Of a stretch of 64,000 nucleotides of DNA, positions 1 through 10,365 are shown in pieces. Source of the DNA: Sweltsa coloradensis (taxonomy: Eukaryota > Arthropoda > Insecta > Plecoptera > Chloroperlidae); the NCBI GenBank assembly GCA_024449915.1, contig JAMZAV010006664.1, positions 1 to 64,000 on the forward strand. Reading direction: 5' to 3'. The position numbers and the translations under genes are program-made. The first letter of the stretch is position 1. Every line of letters starts with the position of its first letter. Under the pieces are notes generated by a model. That model had not been told where the DNA came from. It saw only the letters and a program-made list of their open reading frames with translations, and did no database searches.

Positions 1-266
1 TGGTCATCAAGGATGAACCAGTTCTGTTAACTTAGAAAACTTAAAAAAAAAATCTAGTCAAAAGGAAAACAACCATTAAGCAGGCACAGTCTAACCACAC
101 AGGTAAGCGACCATTTGCTGTGTGACGTGCAACTTTAAATTCAGTCAAAGGCAAGCCTTGAAAGACATATGCGAGTCCACACTGGAGTCAAACTTTCGAT
201 TGTGAAGTGTGCGGAGAAAGTTTCAGATTTAGCAGTAATGTGACGAGGCATTTCAGAGAACACTAG
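1..266 (+). pseudogene. C2H2 zinc-finger gene remnant (last exon)
   Basis: The last finger is readable at 195-266. Its cysteine codons are at 201 and 210 and its histidine codons at 249 and 261 (C-x2-C-x12-H-x3-H), followed at once by a TAG stop. Upstream, two linker-like stretches (HTGKRPF near 98-118 and RHMRVHTGVK near 163-192) belong to earlier fingers but lie in different frames, so there are at least two frameshifts. C2H2 arrays of this kind bind DNA and usually act as transcription factors. The frameshifts suggest a pseudogene, or base errors in a real 3' exon. The gene continues off the left edge. Confidence 0.7.
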
Positions 267-470
267 ATTATATAATTATTTATTTATTAAAATGCTCAAT
301 TTCTATGTACAGCAGTGCTGTTTGGTGTTAAGTGTGACCACCTACCTTATTTATCCAAAGAGAAGGCTAATGTACCTTGAATTTAAGACGACCCTCAATT
401 TCAGGAATTTAAAACTGGGGAAAAATATTTCAACATAGTACTTAAATAAAAATATTTATTCATGTAAACA

Positions 471-545
471 TTAGGGATGTAATCGATTCATAAAAATTGA
501 AATCGATCATTGTAACCGAGGAATCGATTCAATTCACGGAAAAGA
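471..545 (+). mobile_element. hAT-type transposon end
   Basis: TTAGGGATGTAATCGATTC is followed by several ATCGATT/AATCGAT motifs. TAGGGATGT termini followed by AT-rich cgat-type subterminal repeats are typical of animal hAT elements. A matching right end is not seen nearby. A similar end in the opposite direction occurs at 26.92-26.94 kb, but the subterminal sequences differ, so these are probably different elements. Confidence 0.5.
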
Positions 546-656
546 CACCGTCCAGGATGGCAATGCGGTTAGCATAGAGTATTTTGAAAATGCTACTAAA
601 ACAAACCTACATTGCATACGAGTAGGGCCTTGTTTGTAATGCATACCTGCAAGACA

Positions 657-722
657 ATGATGAGTTTGATAATGGATACTGGAGCTGAAGTAAACATTCT
701 ACCGGCATTAGGGTCTATTTAG
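657..722 (+). pseudogene. Ty3/Gypsy-like aspartic protease scrap
   Basis: A 21-codon reading frame contains LIMDTGAEVNILPA, the active-site motif (DTG-A) of retropepsins from LTR retrotransposons. The DTG codons lie at 675-683. The frame stops at 720-722 and no gag or reverse transcriptase is readable around it. It is a tiny relic, identified only by the motif. Confidence 0.5.
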
Positions 723-1020
723 AATTTCCCCACGTCAAAATACTGCAACAGATTGAAAATATCCATAAAAGATATAAAAAAAAGAAAAAAAATACACACA
801 CAACAACAACAACAACAACGACACAACACAACACACAATACACAATAGTGGCCAGATAAGAAGAATATCACAGGGCGATGGAGGCTGTACGCAAAAAAGA
901 AGAAACGGACAGGGCGAGGGCTGAGACAGAAGACAGATTGATGATAGATGATAGAGGAAATCAAAGAAAACATTTTCAAGACAAAAATTTGAATTCGAAT
1001 TCGAAAAAATAGACCAAAAG
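723..1020. repeat. Low-complexity purine-rich/CAA tract
   Basis: The stretch is rich in A and AG, with an ACAC/CAA microsatellite near 793-835. On the minus strand it gives a long, cysteine- and phenylalanine-rich frame that is simple-repeat translation, not a gene. Nothing else is recognised. Confidence 0.6.
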
Positions 1021-1021
1021 T

Positions 1022-1360
1022 GTATTGGATATTGCTTAACGTCTCATATTTATGCACTTTGGCTAATCGAGACGAAGGAGGGACGTAAGGGGGTGATGCG
1101 TAGGGACAAGGGGTGGACAGGCCTGTGCTGGTCAGAACCAGCCACAAGCGTATGGGGAGGGCAAAGGTATCCCCACGTAGTGGTCGTCTTCGTCTGTGTC
1201 ATCCGTCCGTGTTGTCATTGTCGTCGCCGTCGGGGAGGTAGTCCAAGGGAAGGGGAAAGTTCCCCGACGACGACCCAGAGCTCGCCATTAATTTCAGGGA
1301 GTAAAACTTTCCTAATCACACGCCAAACCTCGAGGAGGTTGCGAGTTGGAATTTGATGGC
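1022..1360 (-). repeat. Repeat A copy 1 (near full length)
   Basis: This copy serves as reference for a repeat found about ten times in the window. On the plus strand it begins GGATATTGCTTAACGTC, then GGCTAATCGAGACGAAGG, and ends near GAGTTGGAATTTGATGGC. The left end is constant among copies and often preceded by (GATT)n, while the right end varies. That is the pattern of a retroposon lying on the minus strand, with an (AATC)n 3' tail and 5' truncation. No clear tRNA, 7SL or 5S promoter is visible, so it may be the 3' end of a LINE rather than a SINE. The minus strand stays open for short distances in several copies, but no known protein was recognised. Confidence 0.75.
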
Positions 1361-1507
1361 ACCAGAAGTGTAGTTAGGGCCTTTTTGCTTAGTAGGGCAG
1401 TATAGACTACAGTACTTAAAAAATTAAAAGGAACGAATTTCACTACAGTGTCTTGAGCACTACTAAGGGTACAGCACGTGTAGTGGGCGTTAATTGTACC
1501 AACGCTT

Positions 1508-1825
1508 GCCTGTCAAGCGGGGCAGAATAAAGAGCGAAAAAACCTTCCAGTGAGACAGAACAAACAACCTTCTAAGTAAAAAAACATCAAACAGAATGAT
1601 GCAAGGAAATAAGAGCCAAGACTACCTCAAACAGCATATTCAGTAGTAATAGAAACTAACTCCCGTGTACAGAAGGAACCCTATGAGATCAGAACGAAGA
1701 GCTCACACAAAACACGTCCACCTCGCACAAGAACAACGGGACGACTGAGAGGCGAGGCTCCACTGGGTGCATGCAGGAGGAAGTCAAAAGGTGCGGGGCG
1801 GCGAGGTCATATCGACGCTGCACGT
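1508..1825. repeat. Repeat D copy 1
   Basis: This stretch is closely similar to 38.16-38.47 kb. Shared landmarks include AACCTTCCAGT, CAAACAGAATGATG, AAAACACGTCC, AAGAACAAC and GTGCGGGGCGGCGAGGTCAT. The class is unknown, with no coding capacity and no evident terminal repeats. Confidence 0.6.
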
Positions 1826-2644
1826 AAAGTGCATTGGTGGGTGGGTTTTAAAATCCAATTTATGACAATAGCACGGGCTTTAAGGTGTGTAAATAATTGT
1901 ATGCGAGTGATTTTCTATATGTGCAGTAAGGTCAGGTAGTAAATACTATATTGTCGCAGATGTTGACATCCCAAACTTTCTTAAAATCCACTTTTGACGC
2001 CAGGGAAAATTAAAAACTGAACATTAGTAGTATAGTAGTATGCCTAGTAAACCAATAACATATGTACCAGCACATATGCAAATGGCCTAGTGAATGAAAA
2101 CAGGCTTGTGTCATACTCGTCCTACGCGTAAGAAAACACGACGGCCAGACGTTTAGCTCCGGGGCCAGGCCGGGAAGATAGTCGAGTTCCCCTGGCATGT
2201 CGGGATATACGAGGTGCTGCCTGGCACTGGAACTACAATACAGATTTGTAGTGGAACCCTCATCAAAACCCAAGTTGTTTCTGGTAAGATTCTCACATTG
2301 AAGCAAAGCGAGTTCGAATCATTCATTCTGCTAACATGTACTCTACAACACTATTACACCAAGCTGCAATTATCTATCGCACTGTGCATTGTGTTTATCT
2401 TAGCCGCCCACTGTTTCTAGCATGAATCAACCCAGAGCAAGAAAGCTGCGAGTCTGTACAAGGTGTCTGCCGGCAAGCACCTCAGACCCTGGGACGATGA
2501 CACTAGTGTGCAGAAGAGGAATGTCTCAAGGTTGTGGTACACGAGTTGTTTCAGAGGACAAAACACGTAGAAGTGTGTTTTTTCTTTGGACAAAGACTTG
2601 TTTTTAATTTGAGCCTCGAACCAGCATAGACAACCTTACCATAG
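1826..2644. other. No recognisable feature
   Basis: Only short unrelated frames are present (for example 2010-2306 minus and 2422-2607 plus). None shows a known domain, and no repeat shared with the rest of the window was noticed. Confidence 0.5.
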
Positions 2645-2842
2645 AGTGTGGCTCGTTGTTCTTGTTGTTAGCGTATCTGCTTCCAATGCAGAAGGTCCAG
2701 GGTTCGATTCCCGCCAAAGTAAGAAGTTTTTTAACTTCTGATTTGAACTCAAGTCCATCAATTCGTGTCTTAGGAGTTTGTAAACGGTGACTTTGGAGCC
2801 GTCCTAGCAACGAAGGACATAATAAATTCAGAGTTGTTCAGT
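2645..2842 (+). repeat. tRNA-derived SINE (SINE B) copy 1
   Basis: The head is tRNA-like. An A-box-like GTTAGCGTATCTG is followed by an anticodon-type hairpin (CTGC, loop TTCCAAT, GCAG) and a perfect B box GGTTCGATTCC at 2701-2711. The loop would read CCA (Trp-like). The body continues with AACTTCTGATTTGAACTC and CCGTCCTAGCAACGAAGGA and ends near AATAAATTCAGAGTTGTTCAG. Related copies lie at 9.9, 43.7 and 56.4 kb. The internal Pol III promoter is intact by eye. It is a SINE rather than a functional tRNA gene because the acceptor stem is lost and the body is conserved. Confidence 0.75.
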
Positions 2843-2862
2843 TTGTTTTAAGTAAGTTAATA

Positions 2863-3234
2863 ATGGCTGCATTTTCCGACGAGGAAACGTCACTCCTTAT
2901 CAAAATTCTTGGCCAGCCTGAAATACAAAATAAATTTAAAAGCCAGAAGAAAAGCCATGCCAAAATATGGAAGGAAATAGCATCTCAGCCAAGCACGTGC
3001 AGCGGCGGAAAATATTCAAGAACGCACCAACAATGCAAGGATCGAATGGGCAACTTGAAAAAGAAGTTCTTCGACATAAAACGGGAACTAAGGTCCAGAG
3101 ATCCTACCCCCTCCTGGACCTTTTGGGAAGATATGAATGTTGTATTCGGTCCCAGACCTACAGCCAACCCGCACACACTTGTGGACACATTGGACGACGA
3201 CGAGGACGATAGCTTTGACAGCAGCAATACTTAA
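2863..3234 (+). CDS. Myb/SANT-like DNA-binding protein of a PIF/Harbinger element
   Basis: This 123-residue open frame has an ATG in a good context (AATAATGG). Residues 1-95 look like a trihelix/Myb-SANT-like domain. They include a DEETSLLIKIL helix, KIWKEIA, a THQQCKDRMGNLKKKFFDIK recognition-type helix and SWTFWEDMNVVFG. The tail is acidic (DDDEDD). PIF/Harbinger elements carry such a protein next to the transposase, where it helps bind and import it. A convergent, broken transposase lies at 3.56-3.85 kb, supporting this reading. A domesticated Myb-like host gene is the alternative. ACA|GTAAGT just after the stop resembles a donor site but is not needed. Confidence 0.65.
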   Translation: MAAFSDEETSLLIKILGQPEIQNKFKSQKKSHAKIWKEIASQPSTCSGGKYSRTHQQCKDRMGNLKKKFFDIKRELRSRDPTPSWTFWEDMNVVFGPRPTANPHTLVDTLDDDEDDSFDSSNT

Positions 3235-3401
3235 ATGCCACAGTAAGTAACACTTACCCATGTTAGACTAATTTATATTTTATAACATTCAGGTATAGGC
3301 CTACCTGTTTGATGTCTTCATGACGAAGGGCTAGGATCTAGGCTAGGAGAAACAACATGCATAAAGGCCTAGGGCCTAGGCCTACAACACACCAATATTG
3401 G

Positions 3402-3557
3402 TTGATTGATTGATGGATTGTATATTGCTTAACGTCTCCTATTTATGCAACTTGGCTAATCGAGACGAAGGGAGAGACGTAAGGGGTGACGTGGGGGGAC
3501 AAGGGGCGGACAAGCCTGTGCTTGTCAGAACCAGCCACAAGCGTATAGGGAGGGCAG
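3402..3557 (-). repeat. Repeat A copy 2 (5'-truncated)
   Basis: It starts with TTGATTGATTGATGGATTG and then the constant TATTGCTTAACGTCTC end. It breaks off after the GCGTATAGGGAGGGCAG portion, exactly where the Harbinger transposase remnant begins. It therefore probably inserted into or beside that element. Confidence 0.75.
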
Positions 3558-3850
3558 GCTTTTTTCAAATTGTGTGTCACATTGCTTAAGAAGCACTCTC
3601 CATCTACCTTTTAGTCTGCCAAATGCACATTCGACCACAACACGAGCCCTCGACAGTCTGTAGTTGTAATGTTCTATGTTTTGTGGAAGATGAGATATTT
3701 GGACAGTGGAAAAGCACCATCGCCGATGATGTGATACTTTTCGTCAAACAGGTTATCTGCAATTCGACTATTCAAAGAACATGCTTGGAAAACACCGGCG
3801 TCTTTCACTTTTCCTGGGTAGCCAATATTGGTGTATGTAAACCTAGGGAA
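3558..3850 (-). pseudogene. PIF/Harbinger transposase fragment (DDE_Tnp_4)
   Basis: Read leftward from 3850, the frame gives FTYTNIGYPGKVKDAGVFQ, then HIIGDGAFPLSKYLI. A stop/frameshift follows near 3680, and then LSRARVVVECAFGRLKGRW. The GDxAYP-type aspartate and the VVE-x-AFGRLK glutamate are part of the Harbinger DDE catalytic centre. The N-terminal half with the first catalytic aspartate is missing, and repeat A abuts the 3' end. It faces the Myb/SANT-like ORF at 2.86-3.23 kb, the usual two-gene arrangement of this superfamily. Confidence 0.75.
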
Positions 3851-4021
3851 AGAGGAAGGAAAAAGTCAGATCCGTACATATATTTTATAGGCCTAGGCCC
3901 ACAACCCTAATTTGATACATTATATATACATAATTAATTGAGAGTTAGCCTTACTTATAGCATAGCATACCTGTAACTGTAATCTACAGCTGCCATTAAT
4001 ATAGTGGAGTGCCATCCTTTA

Positions 4022-4214
4022 GATTGATTGATTGATTGGATATTGCTTAACGTCTCATTTATGCAGCTTGGCTAATCGAGACGAAGGGAGGGACGGAAGG
4101 GGTGACGCGGGGGGACAAGGGGTGGACAGGCCTGTGCTGGTCAGAACCAGCCACATGCGTATGGGGAGGGCAGGGGTTCCCCCACGTCGTGGTCGTCACC
4201 GTCTGTGACATCAT
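4022..4214 (-). repeat. Repeat A copy 3 (5'-truncated)
   Basis: A (GATT)n tract at 4022-4037 leads into GGATATTGCTTAACGTCTC. Similarity ends after GTCACCGTCTGTGACATCAT. The copy is clean, with little divergence from copy 1. Confidence 0.75.
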
Positions 4215-4221
4215 ACTTGTA

Positions 4222-4268
4222 CCATGTATAATTCTTAATGAATAAAGATCTACTCTACTCTACTCTGC
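4222..4268. repeat. LINE-tail-like AATAAA plus (TCTAC)n
   Basis: AATGAATAAAGATC is followed by three TCTAC units. This resembles the polyadenylation signal and short-repeat tail of a truncated LINE. A shorter TCTAC run occurs at 49.47 kb. Confidence 0.4.
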
Positions 4269-4600
4269 ATTGGTTTCTTTAGTCAAGAATCAGGCATTGA
4301 AGATATTTTAATGGACACTGGTGTCTTTGAAACACAACCAATCTCAGTACTAATCAAAATGTACTGCCTATGTGGAAGGCCCAGCCAAAAATTGGCGACT
4401 ACTATCCAGCAAAAGACAAAATGTCAAATGACAAAAATATCCTAGAGCAACATCTGTCACAAATCAGATAGTAAAGTCCATTGCCAAACACATGGTTCCT
4501 ATAAATACTGGTGTTGACCTTCTCACAGAAGAACTAGGGGTAGCCGTACCCAACTACGCGGTCCCACTATGAAAAAAGAAAACCCTTCCCCAAAATTTAA

Positions 4601-4990
4601 GATTGTTTGGGATATTCCCTTAAAAGGGGCTCATATTTTTTGCAACTAGGCTAATCGAGACGGGGGGAAGACAAAGGGGTGCGGGGGGGGGGAAAAGGGG
4701 GTGGACACGGCCCAAGGCCTTTTCCCGGGTCACAACCCACCCCAAGCAAAAATTGGGGGGGGCCCGGGGGGTTCCCCACGTCGTGGTCGTCTCCTTTCAG
4801 TGTCATTATCCGTCCGTGTTTTTTTTTTTGGGTCGCCCGCCGTCGGGGGGGTAGTCAAAGGGGGGGGGTTTTTTTTTTTTTTTCCCCCGACGAGGGACCC
4901 AAGCTCCCCCATTAGTTTAAAGGAGTGGAACCCCCCTTTTCCCCGGGGGCCCAAAACCCGCGGGGAAGGTGTCAAAGTTGGTTTTTGGGA
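4601..4990 (-). repeat. Repeat A copy 4 (distorted)
   Basis: Landmarks survive in order: a GATATT start, GGCTAATCGAGACG, CCCCACGTCGTGGTCGTC and CCCCCGACGAGGGACCCA. Homopolymers between them are expanded. The copy runs roughly full length. Confidence 0.65.
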
Positions 4991-7900
4991 AGGGCCCCCC
5001 AAACTATCCAAAAATCTGTTTTCAACCCCTTTCCCAAATCATATTTCCATAAAATGGCCCTTTTTCCCCACTGTATTTTCCCCCTTTGGGAAAATTTTTT
5101 TTTTTAAACTTTTTTTTTCCAAGAAGAATTTTCTCTTCAAAAAACGAATTTTATAGCCCCTTAAATCGACAAAATTTGAAACTGCCCACACTTTCCTCAA
5201 AATAAAGACCATGGGGGAAAGGGAAAACCATATCTGCAGAAGCTCATTTTGCAAACTTTCTTAAAAATAATGGGGGCCCAAAATTTTAATTAAAAAAATA
5301 ATGTAAGCAACTATTTTTCCCTAAAAGTGCTGCATTACCCAGTTGAAACCCGGCCCCCCGGTTTGTTTATTATGAAGGCTCTTTGGGGTTTGGGCTGTCG
5401 GTTAAACAAGGATGGTAAGGGACGTGTTCAATTTCCCTTTTGGGGACTCGTTTTAAATTCGAAATTCCCTAACAAAAGGTCAAGCTATTAAGCACTTCTA
5501 CTTTTTTTCCCAAGTGGGGTAAAGTGTTGTTATAAACGAAAAATTTGCGAATGCCACAATGTGCGTTTTAAACGATGAACACTGAACCAAAAAAATTTTA
5601 AACGGGACAAAATTATGAAAAAAAATTTTATTTTTCTAATTTAAGTGATTCTGAAAATGAAACAAACAATCCCGGTAAAAAAGCGGGTCGGGATAAAATA
5701 GTAAGAAACCCTTTCAGCTACAGCTAAAAGGGGGTCTTTAAAAAGACATTCACAGACTTTTAAAAACCTCTTTAAAAATTTCCCCGGGAAACCCGTGGCG
5801 TGGGGAACTACTTTTTTAGGGGGGGGTTCCACAAAAGTTGACTATACGAGGTTGGGGGGGCAAACCGGGACCCAGGGTGAAGCCTCAGCCCCCGGGAGGT
5901 TTTTTTCGGGGTGGGCAAATTTTTTTTTTAAAAAGGTTTGCCCTTTTTTAGGGGGCCTAAAACAATTTTTCCAGGCAAATTTTAAAATTTTTAATAAGGG
6001 TCACTTTTTTGAAGCTAAAAATTCAATGGAATTGATTACCTGGGCCTAAAATCGGTTACGTTTGCTTGGGAGGGGAAAACACTGCACAAAAAAATAAAGA
6101 ATATTATTTTAAAATCAAAATTGGTTTGGGTCTAGTCTCGAAAATCACGTCTTTTAAAAAAAATCTTTTTAAAAAATTTGTTAACAAAAACCTTCCTTTT
6201 TTGCAAGCCTGACTGTAGAAAAAAATCCTAAAATCCCCCAAACCCAACTAAAAATTTAAAGCTTGCCACCCATACCCCCCCTTGCCCCCCCCCCAAAGGG
6301 GGTTTCCGGGGGGAAATTTCCCCCCCCTTTCCCCCCCCGTTCCTAGGGCCCCTGCCTGGACCCTAGATTTTTTCGCAAAATGGAGTGATGGGCCCAAAAA
6401 AATAAAAACTTCTAAATGTCCCTGGAAATGGGGGGGCCCAAGTACAATTCCCGTTTGGATCAAAATTGGAAAAACGCCCGGGATAAAAAAAAGGGTTTCC
6501 CAAGTCTAATTCAAACATTTTGAAACCACAAAACCCCTGGGGTTATGGGCGTGTAAATCGTACCAGGATAGAAAAGTAAAGGGGTTTTCTGTACACGAAA
6601 ATCCCCATGGCTCATGCTGCTCTTGTACCCCGAAAACAAAATAATTTACTTGAAGTTTATAATATATAGTTAACTTTTAGCGACTGGGGTATTATTCCCC
6701 ACTGTGTTTAAAAGTAAAAAATTTTACAGTTAATAAGCCCCCCTTTTTTTAAAAGGTTTTTGAGGAATTAGGCCCCACTGGGGAGAACCCCTTTTATCGC
6801 AACTCAATCCATGGTATTAAATTTTTGAAGTCTTAAGTCCCAATTTTGGAAAAACCCTGTTGCCTACATTTTGGCTTTTAATGGCTTTTAAAGCGTTTTG
6901 TCAAACACTCTTAACTAGAAAAATGCCTCACAAAAACTTTTTCAATTTTTAAATTGCGAGTGCGGGGGGTTGCCCTCGACCCAAGGACAGCAAACGGGGC
7001 TGCATATAAACCCCCTTTGGGGGAAACGGGCCAAACGCCCGTTTTTCATTTTTTTTGGTTTTATAAGATCGTTGCCCTGCACGATTTTTTCCTCATTTCA
7101 TCAAGATTTACGCAACAATTTTTATAACACAAATTTGTTTTTTGCCCGGTATGCGTGCGTAATTGGCATGTCAAAAGCATTCGGGAAAAAAAAGCTGTCG
7201 GAGTTTAACTTCTTTCTCTGACATGCGAACATAAAATTTAAAATTTTGTGTGACAAAAACAGGGCGAACGAAACCACAGCCGATAGAAAGGGGGTTTTAA
7301 AACGAAAATTTCACGGTTTACAGACGCCCAAAATACTTTTTCCCCCCCGTTTGCTGCTAAAAAGGGAGGAGGTTTTTCTAATTGCTCAAACCTTTTAATC
7401 TTAAAAACCGGACGTAAACATATTTTTTTGAACAGACTAAAATCACTGGGCGGAGGTCTTTTTAAATCAGGCCTGAGTTTTAAAACGTAGGCGGGGGGCG
7501 GGGTCCCTTCCCCCGTCCCCCTTTCCCATTTAAAGTACTAGACGAACTACATAAATCTTTTAATCTAGATTGCAGTAAACCCTACGCCCATCTGATTTTT
7601 TCCTGCTTTTTGGTGTTTTTTAAAAATTCCCCGGGGCATCAGCTGGCAGTAAAGTGACACTTCCAATGTTTTTGTACCCAACCCATCGGCCCCCCCCTCC
7701 CCAGGGGACTTCAAAGCTTCATGGAAATCATCAGGGAAAATTTGGATATAAAATCAACTGTTTTTCCTACGCGTCACGGCAATGTGCTAGATTTTTGTCC
7801 CTATCACCCCCCAATGACTTTGGGTCACGCCCAAGTCCATCATTTCTCCGGGAAACCCCTGCCACTTGGCCCTCAACTGGATATAACATGCGGGCTTTAA

Positions 7901-9624
7901 AAGGGTTTCTCATAAACACCCACCGAAAAAAATTTTAAAAATTTGGAAAAGGGCAAAACCCTTCCCGGGCCCCTAAAATCTGGGACTTTTGCTTTGCCCT
8001 GTGGAACAAAGGGAAAGGGTGAAACAACGTAAATGAGATTTTTTTGTTTTTTAAACGACCTGCCCCAAAAAGCTTTCTTGCTGGGTAGCCAAAATTTTTA
8101 ATTTTTTAACCCCTTTCTTTTTCCCCCACTTGGTATGACGTGGAACTCATTAACGTTCTGCAGGAAAAAGTCCGGGGCCCCAACGTAGGGGGAAAAGGGT
8201 TTTCAAAAACTTAGGGTGGGATTTTTTGGGAAATCAGTTAAAAAAGGCTGATTTAAAAACCCCTTTCAATTGCGAAAATTCGTGACTACAAAAGGGAACG
8301 TGGAAAGCTCGTTTTTCAATTGTTTCCTAATTTTTTTTGGGAAAATTTTTTTTAGGAAAAAAAGTACGTTCCAGGGCGTTTTCCCAGCTGAAATTTAAAT
8401 TTGGGGGTGATAAAGTACACAGACACCTGCCCTTCGTGAAATTTTGTTCGCTGCTTTATTTAAACATCAGTTTTCAAGCCAAAAGATAAACCTTTACCGA
8501 TTCCTTTTATTAAACAAAAGTAAACAGACTCGTTTTCCCCGGTTTTTTTTCTGTATTTTCTGTGTGACTCATTTGGGAAGCTTCGCAATCTAGAGACGGG
8601 AAAAATCACCCGGGCACAGATAAAAACCCTTTTTTCAAAAATAAAAGCTTGCGCAGATGAACTACGCCGCCACTCCCGTCCCTTAATAAAGAAATCTATC
8701 AGAAGGAAATTTTTCCCCGATCGCGGGAAACATCCCGCTCGTAACACCAGTGCCCCAAAAGTGGTGACGGGGGAGCGGGCTAAAAACCTCCCGGGCCCCC
8801 AAAAATCTTTTAACCTCCCTTTTCATTTCCCAGCATGGGGGGGTTTGTCAAAGGGCCCCAATTTTGTGCTTTTGTACTTTTGGGAAAGAATTATCCCTTA
8901 AAAAAAATGCAAACCCAATGTTCCGGTTTCCCCTCGAGTAAAGAAAAACTAACTAAAAAATAACAAAAAACCATCAAATTTTAACCCCCTTTTCCTCCAA
9001 TGAGAGTTTGTCGGGCAGCTAAAATTTATCATCATTCATATCTTTCATTCAGTTTGGCGGGCGGTAAATTGCCCCAAAGTTTTTTTGGGTAAAATGCCTC
9101 ATAGGGTTTTCCCATACAGCCCCCTTTATTGTGAGGTTGAGGGCCTTTTTGACTTTTTTCAATAGTAACAAAATTCATAAAAACACTAAGGCAGTATTTA
9201 AGACCACTGTCCCCCAACGTCCAAACACTGGGGCAGCTAAAAAAAATGTCTGAAAAATTTTTTCAGACATTAGTATTTTTTAGAAAAAACTAAAAACGCC
9301 CTTTTTGGGCTTTTTCGGGGGGGGTTTTTCCAACATTGCTGCTCTACTTTTGGGCTAATTGTTTGATTTGAAAAAAAACCTATTTTTTTTCAATCCGTGT
9401 TAAAAAGGTGTTTTAGCAAAAAGATTGCTTAAAAATATTTTTTTTTAAATTCAAAGGGTCAAGAGGGGGGGTGAAATTTAACCGGAGGGCCTATCTTTTT
9501 TGGGGACAATTGGGGAAACAAAAATTCCAATGCCCTGTTAGCCATCTGATGATGAAATTTGGCCCGAGGGATAGGGATAAGTTTCTTTTAACACTTTCCC
9601 TTTTTCTGAAAAGTAGCGCTGGGG

Positions 9625-9675
9625 GGATTGGATTTTGGGTTTTTAACGTCTCATTTTTAAATGCAACTTGGCTGG
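9625..9675 (-). repeat. Repeat A copy 5 (tail end only)
   Basis: GATTGGATTTTGGGTTTTTA, ACGTCTCATTTTTA and ATGCAACTTGGCT match the constant end. The rest is absent. Confidence 0.5.
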
Positions 9676-9904
9676 AAACTTTAACCCTTTAGAAGAAATT
9701 ACCCAAAGTAAAAAATAAAGATAATTTTAAATCCCAAAAAATAAACTTTCTAAATTACCAAAACTATTCTTGGTAAAAAAAAAATGAAATTTTCATACAT
9801 AACTGGTGGGAAATTTTTCCAAGCTTCCCCATACGTCATGTAGGAAGGGAAATTTGTCCCCCACTGGAGATCACTTACAACTGGACATGTACATATTTTG
9901 TTAA

Positions 9905-10365
9905 AGAAATGGCTCTTTGGCCCTTGTTTTTTAGCGTATCTGTTTCCCCCAAGGGCAAAAGGCCCGGGGTTCGATTCCCGCTAAAGCCCAAAATTTTTTT
10001 AAACTTCTGATTTGGACTAAAAGCCCCATCATTTCCCTTTTCTTAGGAGTTTGAAAAGGGTGTTTTTGGAAAGCCGCCCCTAGCAACGAAGCCCATAAAA
10101 AAATTTTTCAAATTTTTGTTTTTAAATGGGCCCTTTGTTAAATTCGGGCGTTGATTCGCGGTGTTCGCACTGCCCATCCCACGTTGCAAATTTTCCTATT
10201 AAAAATATCGATCTTTATTTGGGTTATCGCTCCCTCGTCGATTGCGCCCCGGGCCTGCGGGGTTGGTTTTGGTCGCTTTGATTTAAAGCCCCCCCCCCCT
10301 AAAAATCAGTTATAAACTGATTTGGGCAGACTCTAAAAAAAATTTATTTATTATTTTTTTTATAA
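9905..10365 (+). repeat. SINE B + C, long composite copy (distorted)
   Basis: A tRNA-like head with GGGTTCGATTCCCG at 9967-9980 is followed by the SINE B body (AACTTCTGATTTGGACT; CCTAGCAACGAAGCCCATAA). It then runs into a C segment (GCGTTGATTCGCGGTGTTCG, ATCGATCTTTATTTGGGTTA, GTCGATTGCG) and ends at an AT-rich TTTATTTATTA tail. The same B-to-C junction occurs at 43.74-44.02 kb, so B and C together probably make the full-length SINE. Confidence 0.6.

Noticed and set aside
719..1147. 142-codon minus-strand frame
   Set aside because: It runs through the CAA/purine tract and repeat A. The Cys- and Phe-rich stretch is microsatellite translation.
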